Assembly: GCA_001643675.2 (NCBI GenBank)
Contig: LSRY02000019.1
Location: 878,001-942,000 of the forward strand
Source: Monocercomonoides exilis
Taxonomy: Eukaryota; Preaxostyla; Oxymonadida; Polymastigidae
Length of the DNA: 64,000 bases
Reading direction: 5' to 3'
The notes beneath the pieces were generated by a model that saw only the letters and a program-made list of their open reading frames with translations, did not search any database and was not told the DNA's origin. Shown piece after piece: positions 12,244-22,831 of the stretch. Position numbers and translations under genes: made by a program. The first letter of the stretch is position 1. Each line of letters opens with the position of its first letter.

Positions 12244-12763
12244 AAAAACATATTTGCACTAATGAAATGAAAATAATCAAAAAATTTTTTAAATGAATGA
12301 TTGAAACATGGTAATATCAAATGTGAAAAAACTTTAAAAAATTTACGATTGCATTATGTTCGAACAACGATTTGAAAAGAAATAATTATGCATTCTTCAA
12401 TATTTGAAAGTTTTATTTAAATATAGGACAAAATTATTGACTTTGGGCATTGCCATTGAAAAATTATGTACATTAGATGAACTTTTTGTGATCAAAAAAA
12501 AAATTAGTAATTAAGGGGTTTATTTTTTGAAATACAAGTGAGTTCACAAAACATTTTGTGATCACATCAATGATGTTTGTTTACAGACATGAAAATCAAA
12601 ATTATTTTGAAATCTGAGAAAGTTTAATAATGATATAAGTGTAACAATTTTTTCATGTTTTGTGCAAAAAAAGCATGAAAGTCCATATTTTCCCCCATAT
12701 CAATTCATCCGATAATAATCTGAACAAAAAACAAAGGTGAATAATGAAAATCAATAATTGTTA
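12244..12763. other. 520-bp spacer of the palindrome with transposon-related sequence
   Basis: Single-copy AT-rich sequence between the arms, with no long reading frame. Bases 12425 to about 12690 match 30391 to about 30660, the 3' flank of the Merlin transposase remnant, in the same orientation; a core of more than 100 bases looks nearly identical. The spacer therefore seems to derive from a Merlin-type element, probably a non-autonomous one. Confidence 0.75.
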
Positions 12764-15192
12764 AAAAATGTTGCAATTTTATTTTCAGGTTTTCAAAATT
12801 TGACATTTCAAATTCTTTCTGGTACTGAAACTTCAAACAACACCAAAATACTAAGCAGTTCGTGCAAGTAATATTTGTTTGACTCTGCCAATGTTTCTGT
12901 GAAATTCAAATGAACGATTGCAAAAATTGATTGAAAAATATCAACAATAATTATTCCTGAATGTTAAACTTTTGCGACTTTTCAAAAAGAATTACACATC
13001 TTATTGTTATGATAAATAAATATTGAAATCTCGGAGAAACTCGAAATCCTATTTCTCAGAAACTTCAACAGTAATTTTTTTAATTTAACAAATGACATAA
13101 AAATAAAATCAGTAGCGTTATTCAAGTTTGCTGTGATAAGGAAAATTGTTCAAAAATAAAAAGAACTATTAGTTGTATAACTGTTGAGAAAACAGATTTG
13201 TCCGGCGTATTATACCAATGTGCATGTCATTAAAATTCTTGTTATTGAAGAATAAATATATTTTTATTTTTTAAATTATCTGTTCATCGAATTAGATAGT
13301 TTTTAACATCAAAATATCAAATCTGATTCGTCCTGAAAAATTATTGCATTTTCTCATTCACAATTGTGTCATGTTTATAATAATGAAAACTAGGCAATCA
13401 ATTTTATTTTATTTTATTTTATTTTTTGCTAATTAATCAACTATTTTAATACTTGAAATAAACATTCAAATCGAAAACCATAAATAAATATTTTTCACAT
13501 TTCAAACAAAATATAATTTATGGTCCGCTTTTTTTAGTGAGATAATTATCATGTCAACGCAAACTTTTTACAATCCAGTTAAGGTACGAACCAAACAATT
13601 ATTTTATATTGTTTTGCACACTATGATTTTTTCTCCTGTAATAGTACATATTAGGTGCACAAGCAGTTGAGCAACTTGCAGAAGAAATCAAAAAGGCCGG
13701 AATTAAAAAAGTGTTGCTTTTGTTTGGAAGCGGATCAGCAAAGACAAATGGCGTACACGACCGTGTTAAGAAGGCTATGGCTGCAAATGGGATATCCGAT
13801 GAAGAGTTGTGGGGTGTTCAGCCAAATCCACTTATTTCCAAAATTCGCGAGGGGGTAGCCATATGCAAAGACACATCAAAAGGAATTGAAGCAGTTGTTG
13901 CCATTGGAGGAGGAAGCGTCATTGATTCAGCGAAAGCAATTTGCGCTGGAGCAAAAATGACTGAGGATGTGTGGAAATTGTACAAGAAAGAAGCTCAAAC
14001 CCCATCAGAATTCTTGCCTCTTTACACTGTTCTAACCATATCAGCCACTGCATCTGAGATGGACACTGGATCTGTTGTATCGAACCCAGAAGAACACGCA
14101 AAACTTCCAGCATTTTTGAATTTCCCCGTGGCAAGTGCTGTGGATCCGGCGATTCAGCTTTCGTTGCCTTGGCGCCAGATTATGTGCGGAGCTGTGGATT
14201 CGATGTCTCATCTGATGGAGCAATACTTTTCTCCGGACAACAAAAACATAACAACACGCCAAGTGAACTTGGCATTGCAAAAATCGCTTATTCGATCGAT
14301 GGAAAGAATAAAGGCGAACAAAGACGATATCGAGGCACGCACAAACTTTTGCTGGGCAGTTTCTCTGGCAATACAGGGATTGCCATCGTTCCTGCTTCCA
14401 GGAGACTGGAATGTGCATTGGATTGAACACGCCATCTCTGCTTTCAATGACAAGATTGCACACGGAGAAGGATTGGCAGTTGTGTCGCTTGCATACTATC
14501 CCTGGCTGTACAAGAAGGGAATGTGCGGAGAAATGTTTGAGGAATGGGCAGAGACGGTTTATGGCACAAAAGACGTGAAAACAGCGCTGGAGAAGCTGAA
14601 GGAACTGTTTGCGTTCTGGGGAACACCAATGACGCTCCAGGATCTGAAATTGACAGCAGAAAACATTGAAGAAATTGTGAAGATTGAGCAAGCGCACCAG
14701 AAGAGCGGAGCGATTTCGGGGTTGTATCAGCTTAAGGCAGAAGACACGAAGAAGGTGCTGGAGATAGCAGCAGGAGTGTCGTCACTTTAAGTGTTACAAG
14801 AATTGTTGAATATTTAAAAATGCTTGCTGGTTCGTTGTTTAATTTTGCAATCGGGGAACTTGACAATCGGGAGAATCAGCAAGACAAAAAAAAATAATAA
14901 TAATAATTTTCTTTTTCTTTACTTTTTCCGATTGGACATTAGTTATTGTAAATATATAGTTTTATGTTTGTTTGCTTGTGTGTGTGTGAGTATGTGTGTT
15001 TGATGCCTTGAAATGGTGCGATTTCCTTTGGTGTATTTTATTTTTTGTCTGCACCGTGAAATAATATTTCCATTTAATGCTTTTCCAAATCACCCCCCAA
15101 CTTCAACATGTTGCAACCATTCGACAAATTGCTTGGATTATGTGTTTTTGGTTATTCAATTGCTTCAACAACTTCAATTGCTTCAAAAACTG
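12764..15192 (-). repeat. Right arm of giant inverted repeat (2429 bp)
   Basis: Exact reverse complement of 9815-12243 wherever compared. It carries dehydrogenase copy 2. Around 13180-13215 it ends a block that resembles the sequence at about 30810-30845 beyond the Merlin remnant (both contain TTGTCCGG and a TATTAT-like motif), which could be a transposon terminal repeat. Confidence 0.95.
13551..14790 (+). CDS. Iron-containing alcohol dehydrogenase, copy 2
   Basis: Exons 13551-13583 and 13645-14790 with a 61-bp intron encode the same 392-residue enzyme as copy 1, with the same GGGSVID nucleotide site and D196/H200/H269/H284 metal ligands. Copies 1 and 2 diverge from the palindrome centre, with start codons 2.1 kb apart. 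All of the flank from the start codon to the arm end, and about 400 bp past the stop, is duplicated too, so both copies keep the same local promoter. Perfect identity, even in the intron and intergenic DNA, points to very recent duplication or ongoing arm-to-arm gene conversion. Both copies look intact. Confidence 0.93.
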
Positions 15193-15962
15193 TTCTTTGA
15201 AGTGAAAGCAGTAATTTATTTGTTAAATATTGAAAGAGATTATTGCTTTTCAGCAAGGAATTGAAGAAAAAACAATTTGTATAAATTGAGAGATTTGCTA
15301 CATTAGTTTAATCGATTATGAACATCGTATTTGTGCAAACGAAAACATCAAATGAATTTTGGCACTTTTGAATCAGTTACAATTTATCACAAAATCAAGA
15401 TTAGAATGAATCTCAAATGGAATATTTCTGAAGATATTTTTCAATTTTCATTTGTCAATAAGTTATTGAAGTTCAAATTTTAGTGCTTTTCATAAAAATT
15501 TTCAAAAAATGACCACAAACAATGAAGGAAGAGCAAGGGAAAGATACGAATAAATAATCAAGCAAGAGCATTTTATGAATAAAACTTTTTTTTTCTAAAA
15601 TGAGAAACAACTTGTGTAAAAAAGGATTGCTTTATTAAGTGATGTGAGAAGAAGCAAGATCAGAAAAAACCTCATAAAATACAAAAATAATTAATTTTTT
15701 TTGAGAGAACAAAGAAAGAGATTGTATCAAAAAACAATAGTCAAACATCAGATAGAAGAAATAAAAAATTTAAAAGAAAAAAAATTAAAACGAGCGTTTT
15801 TTGAAACAAAATAATAAAAAAAAACTCAAACTATCGTTTTTTCATTGAAAGAAAAAGAAAATAAATAAATAAATTAAACTTTTTTTAAACACACTCAAAA
15901 AATGAAAAAAATAAGTACAGCTTGAAAATTTTCACCTTTTTAAAAACTTCTCTTTCTAAAAT
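15193..15962. other. AT-rich intergenic DNA, nothing recognised
   Basis: Homopolymer-rich sequence between the end of the palindrome and the 3' end of the LMBRD1-like gene. No convincing frame, repeat or RNA was seen. Confidence 0.5.
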
Positions 15963-18510
15963 TTACCAGGAAGAATCACCAAATCCGCCGTAAGCAGAGG
16001 ACGATGTGTTTCCAAAGCCTGTGCTTGAATAACCTCCACCAGAATAGCTGCCACTTGAGCTATTCGAATAGCCAGAAGCAGAAGAAGAAGAAAAAGAAGG
16101 AGAATCACCATAAGAAGATCCACGAGACGAAGAGTTAGACGCAGATTTAGAACCAGAGCCAGAGCCAGAGCCAGAGCCAGAAGAAGCTGTGCTGCCTGTG
16201 TCTTTACTAAACTTCGAGCCAGACGCCCAGATGCCCGTCCCGTTCTTCACATTCCTCGTCAGCTCGCTTTCGTCGTCATAATCTGCCCTCTTTCTCATCT
16301 TTCCCCTCGAAAACAGCTTTGCCCCTCTTTCATTGCCCCACTCTTTTTCGTCGGTGAACTCGTTGTCAAAGTCCTCCTCGTCGCCTGCAGCCACTGCTTC
16401 AATCAGCCGGAAGAGCGGCTTGTGCGCACAGCAGCGGCACATTGCACGCTTTGAGAAGGGGAAAATGATGAAAATTTAGAGAGTGAGAGAGAGAGAGAGA
16501 GATAGAGAGATAGAAGGAAAGAGAGATAGACAGATGGAGATAGAGAGATAGAAAAAGAATTATGAAAAATAAAACAAAATTAAATCATAAACACAAAATA
16601 CAAAATTCAAAAAAAAAGTGATTTCAAAAGAAAATTATCGAATAGCATTAAGACCCAAAAAGCATTCAAAACAACAAAGACAAGTAACAACAGCATACCA
16701 ACAATCCCAGCAAGAACATAACACTGAACGCAAAAAGAGCTACAAAGAAGACAGAATCGAAGAAGGCCATTCCAACTTGGATTCTCGTCATAATCATCGC
16801 AAATTCGGTCATCACACAAAATCCACTCTGCTCCAACTCAGTTTGTGTGCGGTTTGCATGAGGAATATCGCAGGCATAGATCTTTCTGACTCGATCTTCT
16901 TCGTTGCTGACTGGTTGAGAAAGCTTAATTGAAGAGGCTTTGGTTGAAGAAAAAGAAACAGAAGAAGAGAGATCTGTTTGATCCACAGCAGGATCTGAGC
17001 TCAACGAAGCTTCTGTTGGCTCTTCAGAATATTCAGAAAGTTGACTAACTGCAAGGCTTATAAACTCTGATAAGCTGCTTGGTTCTGATGTCATTGCAAG
17101 AGAGCTTGAACCATCAGACAACTGTGTCTGCTCCAAAAATGATGTTTCTGTTCCAACAACTTGAGGAGCAGCCGCCTTCACTTCGTATGCCTCGTATGTT
17201 TGCTTTCCGAATGTGTAGTACTGGGGCATGATGTAAGGCACGGCAGAAAGGAACCCCAGGGACATGAACATCATCAGGGCGCCAAGAAGCAGCACACCTT
17301 GCTGCCGCGTGTTCCGAATGCGGACGCGGAAGCATGTGCAGCACGGGCACGAGATGCCCATGGCCAAAAACGTGGTGAGGATCGACAGGAACACAAAGGA
17401 CACCAGCACAAGAAACATGATGAAGTCGATCGGGAACACCTTTGCCATCTCCACAAAGGCCAGATCCATCGGCTGTCCGGATGACGTCACGCTCCATTTT
17501 GCGTTCGACGCAAGCTTCACTGTGTATGTGACTCCGGCAAACACAAGCGACACCACGAAGAAGATCGCAAGCAGAAGGAAGATCGGGCCCAATATGATGC
17601 GCAGCGGAAACGCACACACGAAGCAGCAGTTGCGCAAGCAGCTTTTCTTTTCGACGTTTGACGAGTCCTTCCGCAGCTGCAGCGTATCGTCCAGTTCTGC
17701 GCGTTCTCGCTCAAGTTTTGACAGCGCCTTGCGGTCCCGCTTGTCCATGGAGCGGGCATTGCTCCCTCCGCGATCTGCATACTTTGAAGCTATTGCTTTT
17801 GACTTCTCATTCTTAATCCTTCGCTTTTTGTTGAGGGTCTCGTCATCTGAGTCATCCTGCTTCTTATTGCATAAAGCGAGAAGTGAGACAGGCAGAATGC
17901 TCATCCCGCAGGGTCCGTACAATACCCAAAATGGTATTCCAAGAAACATCATAACAGCAAGCGTGAAGTCAATGGCACCCTGCCCTTTGTTTTTTGAGTC
18001 AAGCATGTTTTTAATCCACTCGTCCTTTGCAGACGCACGAGGTTCGGATTTCATAAAAAGTCCCGCAATGAAGATGACCGCAAAAATTATTATTATAATT
18101 ATAACATATCTCATTGACCTGCAAGTTTTTCTTGCGCATGTAGCTTTGTCATCTCCGCCCTCTTCATAAAAACAATATGAAAAAGGAACAAGGAAGAAAG
18201 CAACAATAAAAATAGCTGCAAAGACAACATAGTATGTTACACGAAGTGCAGTTTGTCTGCTTTCAAGGTCTTTAAAAGATACATTCTTCAGAAGTTCTCC
18301 TTTAGCATTTGTGACAGTTGTTACATTATAGACATCCACGGGAATAAGCATGACGCATATAATTGAAAGTGTTAGAGATAACGCCATGGTTATTATTGTT
18401 AAAATTTGGCTTTCAGTTTCTTTTCGGAGGAGGCATTTTGCCAAGAAAAGTGATAGCAAGAAAACAGATACTCCAGCAATTCCTAGTACCAAATAACCAA
18501 CCCAAATCAT
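15963..18510 (-). CDS. LMBRD1-like lysosomal membrane protein (LMBR1 family)
   Basis: Two exons, 18510-16699 and 16448-15963, with a 250-bp intron (GTATGC...AAAG), give 765 residues. Motifs fit LMBD1/LMBRD1 in order: an N-terminal helix pair around LLRKETESQILTIITM and VMLIPVDVY, then PFSYCFYEEGGDDK, YGPCGMSILPVSLL, a basic loop DKRDRKALSKLERER, and a late YIMPQYYTFG. About nine membrane helices are visible, as in the family. Human LMBRD1 sits in the lysosomal membrane, where it helps cobalamin leave the lysosome and also acts as a trafficking adaptor. A lysosome-like location is therefore likely; cobalamin handling is inference. Unusual additions are a longer lumenal loop rich in S/E before the last helix and a second-exon tail with an acidic patch and a G/S repeat. 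The intron contains (GA)n repeats. Confidence 0.82.
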
Positions 18511-19502
18511 ATCTTTAATTCTTTTTTAAAACAAAAGATAAAATTAGTTTGATCGATTTATATAACAAATTAGTTATTTCTTTCTTTTTCGAAAATAATG
18601 CTAAATAGTTTTAAAGTTTGTTGTGAAAAAATAAAGACTTTAATAAGAGAAAATGAAAAGAATTATATTCTAATATTATGCAATTTCTCATATTTCTAAC
18701 AAAGAATAAAATACAATTTGGACAGAAAAACATGTTATTTGTTTCCAAATTTATAAGTGGAAAAAAGGGGAAACAATCTTTTGACATTTTCACCGTTATT
18801 GGGAACGAATATATAAGTTCTTTTGCAGTTTGTACTCCTTTTATTAAATTTGTTCATATTCACAATGAACCATAAAATGAAGTACGTGAGAATGGCTCTT
18901 AATGGATGATAACACGAATGAGTATTTTCGAATTCACTGCATCGAAAGAAACTTCATCGAAAAAATTGAAAAAAAAAAACAAAAACCATCACGCACAGAA
19001 ACTTTTTCGAATATCCCCCATTAAAACACAAGCAATCAAAACTTAAAATTAAAAAAAATTAAGAATTGAAAAATGGACGAAACTGGTCTTGAAAATTTGA
19101 AAAAATGTATTTTTTTCGCATTGAAACGAGATAGCAAATGTTCTAATTTTGAATCAAACGATTTATTATTTATGAAAATCATTCATCTCTCAAATACGAA
19201 GTTTTTGACTTTAAAGAGCAGAAAACGATTTTCCTAAATATAAATATGAGCGAAAACAGCAGGTTCTAAACGTTTATCCTTCAAATGAAAAAATGAACAA
19301 TAACAGTGATATAAAAATAGACACTCGAACAAAAAACATCAGCAAAAAATATTCAACAAAATACTAAATCAGTGAAATGGATGACCCATGAAATGCTTTG
19401 TTTTTAAAGTATTTGCATTGCTAAATTCTCCAACGTTCCCAATGTCTCTTTTATTTCATTTCTAAAGAACAAAATCGCATTTGTAATGTTAAAAAAAAAC
19501 TG
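18511..19502. other. AT-rich intergenic DNA, nothing recognised
   Basis: About 1 kb upstream of the LMBRD1-like start and downstream of the small coiled-coil gene. It should contain the LMBRD1 promoter, but no motif stands out. Confidence 0.5.
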
Positions 19503-19849
19503 TCAAATTGTGAAGAAAATTTCATACAGTTTCACTGCGAGAGTTTCAACACTATTCAATTCAGCTAGAAGTTGTTGCATCTTAAAAATAAAACCCTCCA
19601 TTTGAGTTGCATCTTCTGTAAGCTCTGTCAATAGTTCTTCCATTGAAACTTTGCACAGGTCCATGTGCGCACCTGTGATTTTGCAATCCTTTTGCAAGAA
19701 GAAAAAAAGTGAAAATAAATCGCAATGCAAAAACTACAGCAACTTCAAACTTCATGAAGAATCCTGTTAACGTCTGAGATAATTGCGGTAAGTTGCTTAG
19801 ATATGTCAGATGCGACCCTTTCTGCATCGACAGGCGTAATCGCTGCCAT
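19503..19849 (-). CDS. Small coiled-coil protein, possibly a BORC/BLOC-1 type subunit
   Basis: Exons 19849-19751 and 19688-19503 with a 62-bp intron (GTTTGA...AAAG) encode 94 residues, mostly amphipathic helix. The protein begins MAAITPVDAERVASDIS and ends LAVKLYEIFFTI. Size, helical heptads and the pattern of an N-terminal 'ISKQL..I..DVN' helix followed by 'F..KMQQLLAELNSVE' recall BORCS6/BLOC-1 subunits, which place lysosomes along microtubules. The match is by pattern only and is weak. The gene is too short for a simple single-exon call, but splice phase and both splice signals agree. Confidence 0.5.
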
Positions 19850-22831
19850 GAGTATTTCTTCAAAAAAATTGTGGTTTCAAATAATCAAATTGATCCGTAT
19901 TAATGAAAAGTGAATCAAATGAAAAACAAAATGCATTTAAAAAACAAAATATTTTCATAACAATATCATTTTTGTTGTTTTGAATATTTGAATTAAGAAA
20001 AGAGTGACATATTTTTATTGTTTGTTTCAGAAACAATAAACAACTTCTGTATAGAGAAATATGTTGTTCAGAAATATTTATGAATGTGATAAGAGAAAAA
20101 ATAAGATAGTTGATACATATTTTGCAAGAATTCTTTTTTCGTGTTTCTTAATATCATTCAATCGAAAATTCTTTTATTTTCACAATCATTTGTTTTTATG
20201 CAAGAAACTTCACTCAAAACTCCCCTTTTCCAAAATTGTACAAGATCAATGTTGTATTGTTCAAAAATGCTGATGCGGTGATTGGATATCTTGTAATGTT
20301 TTGGATTTCATCGTCTCAAGAACTTCCACAAGTCATATTTGTATCACTCCATTTCACATCTATTTAAAAGAGTTTCAAAATTGAAAAGTTTCAACAAAAA
20401 ATATTGGTAAATTAAATATCTGAAATAGCATATGAAAATCAACTCTATCGGATTTTTTGAGTGATAAACAACTTTTCTTAGATTATTTTTTTTTCTTTCT
20501 TTCTATCTTCCTTCACCTAAAATTTAAAGAGAAATGGATAGAATGATAAGAATTTGGATAGGTTTTCGGAACTCTGAATTGAGCAGATTTAAACACTTGG
20601 AAGCAATGTTCATTCATAAAATGTTCACTAAAAGATATTAATCTTCTTTCTTTGAAAGATAACACCAGATATTCAAGCTGCAGAAAACTAACCGGATACA
20701 TGCATAACAACAAAAATGATCGATAACACGAAGATGATTCTCAAGTTTGACAGTGACGAGAGAATGCTATTATTCTTTTTTTCGACATTATGATCCACTT
20801 TTATATTTGAAAAAGGAAATAAAAAAAAATATTGCAAACAGAAAATACTTCTCACGTTCAAATGACGAAAGAAGCTCATTCATTCTCATCTTATCAGTTG
20901 GTGAATGCATTCATCCAGAAGGCTGTGATTGATCTCGCTTGCAGGAAAAATGCAACTTCATTTTCACACGAAACGTTTAATCATACTCTCGAAAAAATGA
21001 CTCATCGAGGAATAAGTGATACATCAAACAAAACATGAAACTAATATTTAACAGAACGTGAGAATGTTTATAATATGCTGCATCACTTCATCATTTATAA
21101 TCCATAACATTAGTGTTATGCTGCAAAAATTAACAATGAGCAATATTTTTCTTTTGATAGATCTTTGTCCATTAATCAGTGAAGCAAGATTTTATCATCA
21201 TTTCAAATGCCATTTTATTTGAAAAAGAAATGACATCACAACAACGTTCTGCATCTCGATGAGGCATTTATCAAAAAGAAAAAATTTTCTTGCATTTGAT
21301 TTGTTTGTACTTCATTCACTTATTCATCTGAAATATGTCTGTTCTAACTTTTTCTGTAATAACTTTTTTCATTTAATTTACATTTCATTCGAACAATCTC
21401 TCCTTCAATTCCCACGATTTGCTTTTTGATGCTTCCTTTCATATCTTTGAATAAAATCTGCAAATTCTAATGGATTCTCTTTTTGTTTAGAATATAGGTC
21501 TTTTGTGTTGTTTGTTATGTGATAGTGAATGAAGTGCGTTCGAATACAAATTTTCTCGATCAAACATATGTGCAAAAAGTTAACTGTGATCCTGGTCGAT
21601 GTTTGCTTAAGACATTTTTAGAAAAGTGCAACATGGAAATTAAACATTTGCATGTTTCTTATTTAACACATTGAACAACTGCATTTGTAGTAAGATAAAC
21701 AACAAAGAAATCAATAGAAAATGGAGAAGCTATTGAAATGGAGAATAGTATTATGACTGAAGATGACAGAGCGAATCTGACTATTTTCAAGCCATTCATT
21801 GTAAAATTTGTTTGAAAAGTGACTATTGTACATCCATCCGATGAAGTGTATTTCCTGTTTCACATTTTTCAACTCTTTTCAATTTCTTCATTCTTTTCTT
21901 TTTGACATATTTACCATTTTTCATCGATTTTCCTTGAATTTCATTCTCTTAACCATTTCCGGCAGTGAATTTACAAGAAAGAAACACTGTAATGAGGAAG
22001 AAGCATTCAAAGTTGGTGAACAGTTGACTTTATTTCCAAAGACGGGGATGGTATTATTTGTCCAGGAAAAGAATTCGACAAACTTTGTATTATTGATCGA
22101 AGTGAATTGTCAATTGAAGTAATGAATTCATTCATCACTTTTTTGGTGCATAACACAATTACCAATGCTTCAAGCAATAATCTGAAATCTCCTTTTCAAC
22201 ATTGAACAAGTCATTGAAGCAAATTAATAAATAAGATAGAGAGCAATTTTTTAATGTTGAAGAATATGATATCTTTTTTGAGGTTTTTCTCGAAAAATGA
22301 AATTTAAAAAAATTCAACAAAAATGAAAATTTGTTTTATGAATTAAAGAAGGAGGTTGACACATCAAATGCACTTTTAATAACATTAGTTCATGCGTTGA
22401 AGGAAATTATCTTTTGAAATGAAGCACAGATCTGTAAGATGTCTGCTAATATCAATCAGAACATAGAAAAACTATTTGCTTTTGAAATATCCGAAACGGA
22501 AAAGACAATAATATTTTATTTTTTTAAGGATTATTTGAAATCAACTCCTTCACATCAGAAAATCCAATTTGTTTCTGGATGGACAGATGATATTTAATGG
22601 TGGGCAAGATCATAATCACCATATTTTTATAAACAAAATGATTTCTTTTCTTTTATCAATTATAAGCATCACTTTATCTTCTAATGCAAAATTTGTTGAC
22701 AACGGGTTTGCATTATTAATTATGTTGAAATATTTATTTTTGAAAATAATGAAAGTATGATTGAAATAATTTGAAATATATGATAATTATGTTTTGCTCA
22801 TTAAGATTTACAAAAAACAGACAGTGAAAAG
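19850..22831. other. Eroded sequence upstream of the pseudokinase
   Basis: Nearly 3 kb without an intact frame. Between about 21530 and 22130 there are short coding-like pieces in the plus strand that need frame changes or contain stops, for example SIENGEAIEMENS near 21710-21750 and KDGDGIICPGKEFDKL near 22040-22090. Such G/N-rich pieces are what a beta-helix type ectodomain would leave. I read this as a decayed extracellular region of the downstream receptor-like gene, not as intergenic DNA, with low certainty. The first 1.5 kb shows nothing. Confidence 0.3.

Noticed and set aside
9815-15192. Palindrome as a fold-back sequencing chimera
   Set aside because: Fold-back chimeras have little or no spacer; here a 520-base asymmetric spacer and different outer flanks exist. 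Not fully excluded without reads.
16490-16560. (GA)n repeat as a regulatory element
   Set aside because: It lies inside the LMBRD1-like intron and is an ordinary microsatellite.
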